A DNA stretch of 17,284 nucleotides, taken from contig CAZQDP010000058.1 of assembly GCA_964592375.1 (NCBI GenBank), forward strand, positions 1-17,284, read 5' to 3'. The first letter of the stretch is position 1; each line of letters begins with the position of its first letter. The notes beneath the pieces are model-generated. The model was not told the DNA's origin. It ran no database searches and was given only the letters and a program-made list of their open reading frames with translations. Shown here one piece after another: positions 1-8,142 of this stretch. The translations under genes and the position numbers were made by a program. This DNA is from CAZQDP01 sp964592375 (lineage in GTDB: Bacteria; Bacillota; Clostridia; RUG12999).

Positions 1-1
1 T

Positions 2-3000
2 GCTTTTCCCGGATTTTGTCAGGTGCTGGGGAGCATTATTTCCGAATGCAAGCATTATCGGGTTACGCCTCAAAAGCTAAGAAGCGCCGCGAGCGCGCTG
101 CCGGAAGGGAGCATGCTTGCTCTGAAGGCCGACAATTTGGCCACACTTTATGAAAGCTATGAGAAGGCTATTGCAGAAACCTTTGCCGATCCGGATGATT
201 TTCTCACGATCCTTGCAGGGCTCATCCGTAGTAGCAATCGTTTTTTTGGCGAGGCTACCTTTATTTTTGATGAGTTTTCGGGCTTTACACCACAAGAATT
301 TCAAGTGATAGAGGCACTGATGGAGCAGAAGGCAAATATGGTTTTTGCTTTTTGTACGGATAACTGCCTTGAGGCGATGGATAGCTCGGAGCTCTTCTAT
401 ATCCCAAAGCGCACCATGCAGCTACTCAGGCAAAGAGCAGAGCTAGAGGGGATAGCTACTGATGAAATTCACCTTGGAGAGCTGAAAAAATTTGAAAATA
501 GTCCTGCACTTTTGCATATTGAAAAGTGCCTGTGCGAGGGAATAAATCACCCCTATTTAGGGCCCATATCCCATGTAAGCATCACAGCATGTGATCAGCT
601 GCAAACGGAAATACATCATGTGGCCTGCAAGATTATAGCGCTTGTGCGAGATGGCTCTCTTCGGTATCGGGACATTGCCATTACAACGAGAGAACCTGCT
701 CGGTATGGGCCCATCATGCAGCAGATTTTTGCCAAATATGATATTCCGCTGTTTATGGATAATAAGTCGAGTGCGGCCATGCAACCTGCGGCGGCGGCTA
801 TGCTTGCCGCGATGGATATTCTTCTTCGAAATTGGAGCTATGAAAGTGTATTTACCTATGTAAAGTCAGGCTTTGCACCGATTGAAAATGAGGAGGCAGA
901 TCTGATTGAAAACCATGTGCTTGCCGCGGGCATTTCCGGCTCCGTATGGTGCACGGGAGAGTTTACTTATATTCCGTTTGATATTTCCAAAGAGAGCACT
1001 GAGGCATATCTTACAAAAATCAACGATATCCGCAAAAAAATTGCAACGCCGCTTAGCATATTATTTGAAGCGCTGAAAAAGGCGGAAAATGGAGAGCAGA
1101 TGTGTAGGGCGCTGTATGATTTTTTAATCAAGACGGGGGTTGATACCAAAATCGACCAGCTATCCTCCGAAATGGAACAGACAGATAGCCAAGGGGCCGC
1201 ACGATTGCAGCAGGTATGGGATATTCTCATGAGCACCTTAGAGGCGGCAGTTTCGGTGGCGGGGAGAAAAAAAATAACGCCAAAGCAGCTGAGAGGACTT
1301 TTAAAAACCGGCATTTCCTCTTTTGAAATTGGCACCATTCCTGTCAGCGTGGATGCGGTCAGTGTAGGCAGTGTGGAGCGTTCAAGGAGCGGCAAGGTGG
1401 CGGCACTGTTTCTCATTGGGGTTTGTGACGGTGCATTTCCATGCGTTGCAAAGAATGAAGGACTGCTCAGCGACAGCGATAGAAACACACTAAAAAGCCT
1501 CGAAATAGCGCTGGCACCAGATACGAGAGGGCAAGCTTTTGCAGAACAATATATGATTTATCAAGCCATTACAACGCCCACGGATCAGCTATATTTATCC
1601 TATAGTGCGACCGGCCCCGGCGGGGAAGCATTGGGACCATCCATCTACATATATAAAATAAAGAAAATGCTGCCACAGCTTCAGGTGCAGGATTTGGTCA
1701 TGCCGCAAAGCCACCATGGTATGGATTTTGTAGCATCACCCAAGGCGGCAATGGAGCGTACGATTGCGGCCATTGGCGGCGCGGCCAGCGGCGAAGTGTT
1801 GCAGGATATCTATCAAGAAACGGATAAATGGTTTTTGGATAGCCCAAGATGGAATAAGCCATATCAAAACATCAAAAAACTCATTTCCTATCAGCCCTCC
1901 GCTGCCCCGCTTTCAGAAGAGACAAAAAAACAAATCTATCCGCAGGATACGATTTATACAAGCGTATCGCAAATTGAAACCTTTCGGAAATGTCCCTTTG
2001 CGTACTATGCAAAATACCATCTGCATGCACGGCCTCGCAAAAAAGCCGCGCTTGCGGCGGATGGCATTGGGCTTTTTATGCACAAAATTGTGGAATGTGT
2101 GTCCCTTTGCGTTTCGGATTATCCGGGAGGCTGGGCGAATACCACAAAGGAAGAAATCTTGGCCATTGCATCAAAGGAAGCGGATCGGCTCATTGAGCAG
2201 GCTCAGCAGGCATTTTATACACCGCTTGCCAGCAGAAACTTTCGTTTTGCACAGCTTAAAACCGCCGCCATGCATTCTGTGGCAATGCTTTGGAGCCATT
2301 TGAAGCGCAGTGAGTTTATTCCCATGGGGTATGAAATTACGTTTAAGGAGGGTGGAAAATATACTCCGGTAACCATAGACATGGGTGAGGGCAAAAAAAT
2401 GAAGCTACAAGGCGTTATTGACCGTGCAGATACGTTGGAAATGCCGGATGGAAGCGCTTTCATTCGGGTGATTGATTATAAAACGGGGAATAAAAGCTTT
2501 CACATGTCGGATGTTTATCATGGATTTGATATGCAACTGTGCATTTATATGGACAAGCTATGTGAGCAGATGGGCGCAGAACCTGCCGGAATGCTATATT
2601 TTCGGCTCTATGATCCTGCGGCCAGCCTTCCGCCGGATAGTTCGGAGGATCTTATTTCTGCCACCTTGCAAAAAGAATATAAAATGAGAGGACTCGTGCT
2701 TGCAGATAGAAAAGTGACGGAAAAAATGGATACGGCCATTGGTGAATCCGGAAAGTCGGATATTATCCCCACTGCCCCTTCCTCCATGGCAGGATATGAA
2801 CAGATGAAAGCCATGCGCAGGCACATCAAGAAGCTTGCCACAACCCTCTGCCGCGAGATTATGGCAGGGAAAACGGATATTTCACCTACAAAATATAGAA
2901 GCACCACCGCTTGTGATTATTGCGATTATAGCGATATGTGCCATTTTGATGTAACCTGCGGCTGCAAATACCGCACGTTGCCCATTTTAAAGCCGCAGGA

Positions 3001-3058
3001 TGCTTGGGATGAAATCATAACGCAAGGGTTGCCAAAGAAAGAGGTGAAAAGCACATGA
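2..3058 (+). CDS. addB: ATP-dependent helicase/nuclease subunit B (AddB), 5' partial
   Basis: AddB is the second subunit of the Firmicutes AddAB helicase-nuclease, which resects double-strand breaks and makes the 3' single strand used by RecA. The frame is open to the left edge, and GTG at 23 is an internal valine codon rather than a start. Counting residues from that GTG, the C-terminal nuclease domain is seen as GVIDRAD followed by VIDYKTG, with catalytic-type D818 and K820. The iron-sulfur cluster cysteines are C657 (in FRKCPFAYY) and C964, C967, C973 (CX2CX5C). This is the split 4Fe-4S arrangement known in Bacillus AddB. The FIFDEFSGFTPQE segment also fits the family. AddB is usually about 1150 residues, so roughly 130 N-terminal residues, including the degenerate Walker A region, lie outside the window. 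Oddly, the next gene is nagA and not addA; addA must be upstream or elsewhere. Confidence 0.95.
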   Translation, partial: AFPGFCQVLGSIISECKHYRVTPQKLRSAASALPEGSMLALKADNLATLYESYEKAIAETFADPDDFLTILAGLIRSSNRFFGEATFIFDEFSGFTPQEFQVIEALMEQKANMVFAFCTDNCLEAMDSSELFYIPKRTMQLLRQRAELEGIATDEIHLGELKKFENSPALLHIEKCLCEGINHPYLGPISHVSITACDQLQTEIHHVACKIIALVRDGSLRYRDIAITTREPARYGPIMQQIFAKYDIPLFMDNKSSAAMQPAAAAMLAAMDILLRNWSYESVFTYVKSGFAPIENEEADLIENHVLAAGISGSVWCTGEFTYIPFDISKESTEAYLTKINDIRKKIATPLSILFEALKKAENGEQMCRALYDFLIKTGVDTKIDQLSSEMEQTDSQGAARLQQVWDILMSTLEAAVSVAGRKKITPKQLRGLLKTGISSFEIGTIPVSVDAVSVGSVERSRSGKVAALFLIGVCDGAFPCVAKNEGLLSDSDRNTLKSLEIALAPDTRGQAFAEQYMIYQAITTPTDQLYLSYSATGPGGEALGPSIYIYKIKKMLPQLQVQDLVMPQSHHGMDFVASPKAAMERTIAAIGGAASGEVLQDIYQETDKWFLDSPRWNKPYQNIKKLISYQPSAAPLSEETKKQIYPQDTIYTSVSQIETFRKCPFAYYAKYHLHARPRKKAALAADGIGLFMHKIVECVSLCVSDYPGGWANTTKEEILAIASKEADRLIEQAQQAFYTPLASRNFRFAQLKTAAMHSVAMLWSHLKRSEFIPMGYEITFKEGGKYTPVTIDMGEGKKMKLQGVIDRADTLEMPDGSAFIRVIDYKTGNKSFHMSDVYHGFDMQLCIYMDKLCEQMGAEPAGMLYFRLYDPAASLPPDSSEDLISATLQKEYKMRGLVLADRKVTEKMDTAIGESGKSDIIPTAPSSMAGYEQMKAMRRHIKKLATTLCREIMAGKTDISPTKYRSTTACDYCDYSDMCHFDVTCGCKYRTLPILKPQDAWDEIITQGLPKKEVKST

Positions 3059-4182
3059 TGATACAAAATGGATTGGTACTGGATGGCACGTTTACCTTTC
3101 GAAAGCTTGATTTGGTCATAAATGAAACCATTGAAAGCATCTATCCTTCGGAAAATGCACCGCGGCATTTAGAAAAGGAGGTCATTGATGCACGGGGCCT
3201 TTTGGTGCTCCCGGGGCTTTTTGATATTCATACCCATGGCGCCGTTGGTGTGGATGCCATGGATGGAAATCATTTTGAAACCTGGCGAAAATTTATGAAT
3301 CAAAATGGGATTATCAACTTCCTGCCGACCACTATCAGTGCTCCAAAGGAGGAGATTGCAGTTGCACTCACATACCTTGGGCAGCAGGAAATAGAGGGTA
3401 TCCATTTGGAGGGTCCATTTCTTTGCAAGAACAAAAAAGGTGCGCACCATCCGGATTATATCAGCATCCCCAGCTACGAGGAATTTCGCTATCAAAACGA
3501 AAAGTCGGGCGGGCGCATTCGAGTCGTTACCATCGCACCGGATATAGAGGGCGCGCTTGATTTCATCCAAAATGCAATTGCAGATGGCGTTAGAATTTCG
3601 CTGGGACACACAGCGAGTGATGCACAGCTTGCGAGGAAGGTCTTTGACATGGGGGCAAGGCAGGTGACCCATATTCTGAATGCAATGGATCAAATTGGCC
3701 ACCGCGAGCCATCCTTAGCAGGTGCTGCACTGGATGATGAACGGGTGTTCTGCGAGGTGATTGCAGACGGCATTCATCTAGATGCCATTACCGTTCGTCT
3801 GCTGTATAAAATGCTGGGGGAGGATCGGATGGTGCTCATTAGCGATGCCATATCGGCCACGGGGATGCAGGATGGAAGTTACCTGCTGGGCGGCCTTGAG
3901 GTTGAGGTAAAAGATAGAGTGGCACGCACAAAAAAAGATGGTAGCATTGCAGGGAGCACATTCCATTTGCGGGACATGGTGCGCTCCGTCATCCGCATGG
4001 GTCTGCCCATGGAAAAAGCCATCAAAATGGCATCCCTCACGCCGGCAAGGGCAATCGGATGCGATAAGATGACAGGCAGCATTGAAGTATCAAAACAGGC
4101 GGATATTTTCATAGCAAACGAAAACCTTGATGTTGTGTATGCCATAAAAAAAGGGGAAATATGCTATAGGGCGAGTAAATAA
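3055..4182 (+). CDS. nagA: N-acetylglucosamine-6-phosphate deacetylase
   Basis: NagA is an amidohydrolase that removes acetate from GlcNAc-6-phosphate to give glucosamine-6-phosphate, in cytosolic amino-sugar catabolism and cell-wall recycling. The 375-residue product has the normal family length. Visible signatures are the metal site H59-T-H61-G at the start of the barrel, E119 in IHLEGPF, H185 in SLGHTASDA, H206 in VTHILNAM, and the catalytic aspartate D264 in ISDAISATG. A GSTFHLRDMV stretch fits the C-terminal part. The start ATG overlaps the addB stop (ATGA), and an AGAGGTG ribosome site at about 3040-3046 lies within addB. A second ATG follows immediately at 3058 and could be used instead. 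The overlap implies translational coupling with addB, although the two functions are unrelated. No nagB is seen next to it. Confidence 0.95.
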   Translation: MMIQNGLVLDGTFTFRKLDLVINETIESIYPSENAPRHLEKEVIDARGLLVLPGLFDIHTHGAVGVDAMDGNHFETWRKFMNQNGIINFLPTTISAPKEEIAVALTYLGQQEIEGIHLEGPFLCKNKKGAHHPDYISIPSYEEFRYQNEKSGGRIRVVTIAPDIEGALDFIQNAIADGVRISLGHTASDAQLARKVFDMGARQVTHILNAMDQIGHREPSLAGAALDDERVFCEVIADGIHLDAITVRLLYKMLGEDRMVLISDAISATGMQDGSYLLGGLEVEVKDRVARTKKDGSIAGSTFHLRDMVRSVIRMGLPMEKAIKMASLTPARAIGCDKMTGSIEVSKQADIFIANENLDVVYAIKKGEICYRASK

Positions 4183-4331
4183 GGAATGCCGGTGGTATGT
4201 TTTGATTTGCCCGCCATAGCCTTGTAAAGTACTTTTACTGTATCGGTATTTGTGGTTGCCAAATATGCGGCACTGCATTTTTTGTAAGCTTGCAATATTG
4301 AATGTTTTTGTTGCTTTTTAGTTTCATTCAT
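4164..4331 (-). CDS. Possible small ORF, 55 residues, unknown
   Basis: A minus-strand frame runs from ATG at 4331 to TAG at 4164, overlapping the last 19 bases of nagA tail to tail. The product begins MNETKKQQKHS and contains TTNTDTVKVLYKAMAGKSK. It has a protein-like mix of charged and hydrophobic residues, unlike the low-complexity shadows elsewhere. The base composition is closer to nagA than to the AT-rich genes that follow. There is no convincing ribosome site upstream of the ATG, and I recognise no family. It could be a genuine small gene, the end of a degraded gene, or chance. The rest of the nagA-downstream gap holds no clear terminator hairpin. Confidence 0.25.
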   Translation of the reverse strand: MNETKKQQKHSILQAYKKCSAAYLATTNTDTVKVLYKAMAGKSKHTTGIPYLLAL

Positions 4332-4367
4332 TATTTGTGGGTAGAACTATTTCAGCTTGGCATTCTA

Positions 4368-5726
4368 CTAAGTTAATTCAATTATAGGTCTATCTTTGCA
4401 AAATAAATTCCATGTTTCATTAATCTTTATATAAGTTTCTTTTGTTTCTTTATCTATTATGCTTTGAACATATTGGAGTTGTTCTACCTTATAATCTACC
4501 AAAATATATTTTAATGTTTTTACAGTGTATTTAGCCGTTGAAATCCAAGAAATGTAATTTATTGCAAAAGGATTATTAGTAACAATAACTTTCCCCACAT
4601 TTTCTGCGCACAGAATTGAATTTGCTACAAATAGCATTATATCATTTTTATGTTTATTTTTTAAATAACTTTCTGAAAATGTATTTCTAAGAACAGAATA
4701 TAGTCTAATAACGATTTCTATTATTAAAACAGGTATGCTCATGCCAAAAAAATGATTAAAATTATATCCGTCATAATACATTTTTTTGACAAGATCACCG
4801 ATGGTATATATTTTTTCGTTGTAAGAAACACTTCCTACTTGAATCATTTGAATTAAGGGCATTAAAGGTGCAGGTAAAGACAGCTTCATGCCCGTCTTGC
4901 TTGTTGCGTTTATATCCGAGAGCAAATGGCCAAATTCTGTCACTACGGCCTTGATAAATTCCATTAATTCTGCTCCGCTAACGGATTGAACAATTAATCT
5001 ACCATTTCCGTCAATTGCAGTTAACTCACCTTTCATTAAGTCTTTAATGCCAAAAATAAAGCCCAATAGTGGATCATGCCCTAATGATTGAAATCTATGA
5101 GTTTTTGGATTTAACCCCAGCACTTCCTGAGAGATTTTACTTGTATTTGTAGAAATATCAAATGGGACTTTGTACTTTTTCTCTAGCATGGCAACTTTAT
5201 CAGATGGTAACATGTAATCCCACAACTTCTCAACTCCCGATTTAAATGTTCCTGTTGAAACATTACCTGTTTTATTTACCTTTGTAACAAAAAAATAATC
5301 AAGCAAGGCTGCTATCGTTCCGGTGATTCCTGCTACTGCATAATCCCATTTATCCAATTTATTTAAATCGCAGAATTCTTTCCTTAATGCCACAATATGT
5401 TTGATATTTTCATTAATTTCTTGTGGCGAAAAAATATCTTCGAGAATAACTAAATTAGAGTTTTCTTGGTCAGTATGCTCAACTATTTCTTCCCAGTTTT
5501 TAATTATTATTGGTTCGTTTGTTTTACATTTATTTGAATTCGAATTTTGTTTGGGTAGTTCATAATTCAGTTCTTTAAGCAATGCTTCTGATTCCGTTAT
5601 TCTATTATCAACAGTAGTTAACTTGGATGCAGTACTTTTATGTATATCGTCCAAATTATTATGTTGTTTTTTTAGGACTTTGTTAATTTCAAGCTCCTCT
5701 TTCGAATAAAAAAACTTACTTTTCAT
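4368..5726 (-). CDS. Membrane-associated protein of unknown function, 452 residues
   Basis: I do not recognise a named family. Residues 1-60 are charged and helical, likely coiled coil. Residues 129-147 (from DYAVAGITG) form a hydrophobic segment. Residues 216-226 hold a distinctive GHDPLLGFIFG motif. A second strongly hydrophobic stretch (HFFGMSIPVLIIEIVIRLY) lies roughly two thirds along, and the C-terminal third is helical (SWISTAKYTVKTLKYI). There is no signal peptide. The ATG directly abuts the TAA of the upstream gene (TAAATG), with a GGGAG ribosome site inside that gene, so the two are translationally coupled and probably act together. The coding region is much more AT-rich than addB-nagA, which suggests horizontal acquisition. 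A membrane-acting effector or a complex partner of the glycine-zipper protein is possible, but this is inference from topology only. Confidence 0.88.
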   Translation of the reverse strand: MKSKFFYSKEELEINKVLKKQHNNLDDIHKSTASKLTTVDNRITESEALLKELNYELPKQNSNSNKCKTNEPIIIKNWEEIVEHTDQENSNLVILEDIFSPQEINENIKHIVALRKEFCDLNKLDKWDYAVAGITGTIAALLDYFFVTKVNKTGNVSTGTFKSGVEKLWDYMLPSDKVAMLEKKYKVPFDISTNTSKISQEVLGLNPKTHRFQSLGHDPLLGFIFGIKDLMKGELTAIDGNGRLIVQSVSGAELMEFIKAVVTEFGHLLSDINATSKTGMKLSLPAPLMPLIQMIQVGSVSYNEKIYTIGDLVKKMYYDGYNFNHFFGMSIPVLIIEIVIRLYSVLRNTFSESYLKNKHKNDIMLFVANSILCAENVGKVIVTNNPFAINYISWISTAKYTVKTLKYILVDYKVEQLQYVQSIIDKETKETYIKINETWNLFCKDRPIIELT

Positions 5727-6269
5727 TTATGCAACTCCCAGATCAGCTTTTAAATCTCTTATAGCTGTTTGAAGAAGAATATTTAAAGAAGATAAATATT
5801 CAATTCGATCATTTGCAAGTTCATCTTTTCTATTAAGCTCATTAATAATTGCATCGTGTTTTATCAATGCTTCTTTGTAAAGGCGATCCTTTTCTTGTTT
5901 AAGTTGTTTTGCTTTAAGAAGGGCGGCTACACCAACACCCGTTCCAGCTAAAATCGCCACAGGTGCCGCTAAAACTAATACCCCAACTGCTGCTCCACCA
6001 CCAACAATACCGCCTGCGGCAGCTAAACCTCCCAATATTCCCGCTCCACTCAATGTGAAAGTCGTAGCCGCCGTTGTACCTAAAGCCCAAAGCGCAGTAA
6101 ACGAAATTGCACCACCTGTTATACCGCCTACCGCCCCAAGAAGAACTTCTGGAATAGTGCTTTTTGAAATTGTCCTATCCTGGTCGTTTATAGCCTCAGT
6201 AGCTTCATTTATAACTTTTACAATTGGTTTTAGCGCATTCAATGATTTAAAATTCAATTGACTTTTCAA
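5727..6269 (-). CDS. Glycine-zipper, coiled-coil small protein, TTG start
   Basis: A 180-residue protein in three parts. The N terminus (1-40) is polar and helical. Residues about 42-118 are very rich in Gly, Ala and branched residues, with many GG and GxxxG-like pairs such as GAVGGITGG and GIVGGGAAVGV, as in glycine-zipper membrane-inserting helices. Residues about 118-178 are charged with a heptad-like pattern (KQLKQEKDRLYKEA), likely coiled coil. The start is TTG at 6269. No ATG occurs early in the frame, and a perfect AGGAGG (6280-6285) sits 10 bases before the TTG. The stop codon touches the ATG of the 452-residue gene. No function can be assigned. The shape resembles small proteins that insert into or oligomerise at membranes, so a pore or membrane anchor working with the downstream protein is a reasonable guess. 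Confidence 0.85.
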   Translation of the reverse strand: MKSQLNFKSLNALKPIVKVINEATEAINDQDRTISKSTIPEVLLGAVGGITGGAISFTALWALGTTAATTFTLSGAGILGGLAAAGGIVGGGAAVGVLVLAAPVAILAGTGVGVAALLKAKQLKQEKDRLYKEALIKHDAIINELNRKDELANDRIEYLSSLNILLQTAIRDLKADLGVA

Positions 6270-6279
6270 TATTATTATG

Positions 6280-6285
6280 CCTCCT
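6280..6285 (-). promoter_or_regulatory. AGGAGG ribosome site that fixes a TTG start
   Basis: A perfect AGGAGG on the minus strand lies 10 bases upstream of TTG at 6269. It is the main reason for accepting this non-ATG start for the glycine-zipper gene. The gap of about 130 bases upstream (6270-6403) otherwise holds AT-rich DNA with no promoter I could place with confidence. Confidence 0.75.
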
Positions 6286-6403
6286 TATTTTTTATCTTTA
6301 CTTTCATATTTAAATAATAACTAGAAATTCTAACGCAATAAATGCGATTTGATTATTATCGGATGATGTTCATTGTATAAATTTTTGTTAAAATGATAAA
6401 AAA

Positions 6404-7024
6404 TCACTCGCCAATTTTATTAAAAGCATCTTCCATACTTTTAGCAACTTCTTGAAGTCCGCCAAGTATGGCATTGATTAACGTTTCATCAGAAACGACT
6501 TTCCAAGCATTGTCAACCTTTTGAACTTTAATGTCTACTGTATTTGTAATCATGGCAACATTCGGATTATTAACTATTTCTGTAAATTTATTTTCCATTG
6601 CTTTTTGCATTTCTTCATCACTTACTTTGTCTGTGGAAAATGCATTAGAAAATGCAATTTTCATAGCCTCTTGAATATACTCACTGAAAATTGGTTTCAT
6701 ATCTATGGCAGTGATTTCGGTTTTGACTATAACATTATTGCTGTCAATTCTTTGGGACGAAACAATTTTATTCTGTAACTTATTAAACAGCAATTTCATA
6801 AACACTTCTTGATTTTTGGTAAACTTATTGTCACTCACACTCATGTTATCAAATTGTTCTACATTAACATACTGCTTGGCAGCTTCCAAATTTAGGCTTC
6901 TGAAAGCTTCAAACATACCATTGACAGATTTTTGTGCTTTTTCAATTTCGTTGCATCCAACAAGTAAAGACATAACAAGTATTACACTTACAATCACTGA
7001 TACAACTTTTACATTTATTTTCAT
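6404..7024 (-). CDS. Predicted lipoprotein, about 206 residues
   Basis: A short basic N terminus is followed by a hydrophobic signal segment and a lipobox ending LLVGC, so the protein is likely lipid-anchored on the outer face of the membrane. The mature part is helical and beta-mixed, with AFRSLNLEAAKQYV early and VQKVDNAWKVVSDE late. This layout is like the small NTF2-like or DUF5105/DUF4878 lipoproteins common in Firmicutes; the match is by general pattern only. An upstream in-frame TTG exists at 7030, but ATG at 7024 fits better because a GTGGGG-type ribosome site sits about 8 bases before it. The gene begins about 15 bases after the stop of the MORN lipoprotein, so both are in one transcript. 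Its role is unknown. Confidence 0.88.
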   Translation of the reverse strand: MKINVKVVSVIVSVILVMSLLVGCNEIEKAQKSVNGMFEAFRSLNLEAAKQYVNVEQFDNMSVSDNKFTKNQEVFMKLLFNKLQNKIVSSQRIDSNNVIVKTEITAIDMKPIFSEYIQEAMKIAFSNAFSTDKVSDEEMQKAMENKFTEIVNNPNVAMITNTVDIKVQKVDNAWKVVSDETLINAILGGLQEVAKSMEDAFNKIGE

Positions 7025-7039
7025 TTTCAAAACCCCACT

Positions 7040-8032
7040 CTAATTTATTTCAAACACAAAATCCTCGATTTTTTCTTGGTAGTTATCTGAATATGCATTT
7101 AAAAATATCTTGAATGGAGATTGCACTAATGGAGGGAATACAATTATTCCTTCAGTCGTTGACCCCACAATTAAATCCGTTTGTACTTTAGGATAATTTG
7201 CATTCCAATTGGTTTGCTCCTCATATTGTTTGCCATTTTGAGTGATTTTTGAATTAAAACTATATAAGTTAAATTTCGCGCTACCTTTGTTTTCAACCTT
7301 TACAAAAACACGAGTTTCCTTTTGAGCAAATTCAACTTTTTGCAGTGTAACATTGTATCCAAATTGCGTTTGCGTTTGATTTAGTTCTTTTTGAAAAATG
7401 GTAGGCATTACTGCCTCTTGATATGTAATAACAGAATACTCTCTTGCTTTTACAGTTGGAGCACTAACATCAGAGCCGAAAGCATTTTTACCTTTAAATA
7501 CGTCACCGACAATTCCTATAATTTTTACGTAATCATCAGCTTTTACCTTAAAGTTGTCGTCAACCACATAAATGATGGTGTTGTTATTGGACTTTTCGGT
7601 ATCAGCCCACATTTGAAAAGATACTGCACCATCTACATATTCAGGTGAGTTAAATACTTTGCCGACAATTTCAACGCACCGCCCTTTGAAGTTTTCCGTA
7701 GATGTATAAAGGGTTTTGATTTCATCACCTTTCAAAGGGACTATTTTGTCATCTTTATATGTTCCTATTTCTAATTGACCACTTTTCCATGTTGTCTTAC
7801 CTTCACCCTCAAAATGACCGTTTGTAAATTCACCTTCATAAGTCCAGCTACCACCTTTTGCATTGGTGGTTGTAAATTTACCCTTTCCATCAGGTACGCC
7901 GTTTACCATTTTTCCGGAATATGTGCCTGTTCTTTCACCATATGCCAAGTTCAGTGTGATTTTCTTACTGCACCCACTTGTTATAAGGCAAATTACAGTG
8001 AGAACACATAAGATTGTTAATGCTTTTTTCAT
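7040..8032 (-). CDS. MORN-repeat lipoprotein with OB-like and DUF4352-like domains
   Basis: A 330-residue exported lipoprotein. Residues 1-21 form a signal peptide with lipobox LITSGC. Two MORN-type repeats follow at about residues 35-95, recognised by Y-x-G-x-x-x-x-G-x-x-(D/E)-G-x-G (GTYSGKMVNGVPDGKGK, then YEGEFTNGHFEGEGK). A middle segment with GRCVEIVGKV and DDYVKIIGIVGDVFKG looks like an OB-fold. The C-terminal region (NVTLQKVEFAQKETRVFVKVENKG) has the beta-sandwich pattern of DUF4352 or telokin-like domains. The ATG follows a clear GAAGGAG ribosome site. It is 110 bases downstream of the WYL gene and 15 bases upstream of the second lipoprotein. A sensor or adhesion role at the cell surface is possible but not shown by the sequence. 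Confidence 0.92.
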   Translation of the reverse strand: MKKALTILCVLTVICLITSGCSKKITLNLAYGERTGTYSGKMVNGVPDGKGKFTTTNAKGGSWTYEGEFTNGHFEGEGKTTWKSGQLEIGTYKDDKIVPLKGDEIKTLYTSTENFKGRCVEIVGKVFNSPEYVDGAVSFQMWADTEKSNNNTIIYVVDDNFKVKADDYVKIIGIVGDVFKGKNAFGSDVSAPTVKAREYSVITYQEAVMPTIFQKELNQTQTQFGYNVTLQKVEFAQKETRVFVKVENKGSAKFNLYSFNSKITQNGKQYEEQTNWNANYPKVQTDLIVGSTTEGIIVFPPLVQSPFKIFLNAYSDNYQEKIEDFVFEIN

Positions 8033-8142
8033 TTACTACAACTCCTTCTATAATTTATTCTTAGATAGCAACCTTGTCTCCACTTATCATTTTTGCAATA
8101 TTATAAAAAACGCTTTATGCGAAACTATCTCATTAACTAAAT

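Noticed and set aside
967..1488. 173-residue minus-strand frame inside addB, and similar long frames inside PFOR and gpsA.
   Set aside because: These are antisense shadows of well-supported genes without ribosome sites or recognisable domains.
6270..6403. Promoter for the glycine-zipper pair.
   Set aside because: AT-rich hexamers occur, but no pair with suitable spacing and match could be chosen above background.
8100..8135. Terminator between the WYL and MORN genes (CGC-TTTAT-GCG with T run).
   Set aside because: The stem is only about three pairs; flanking bases do not pair.
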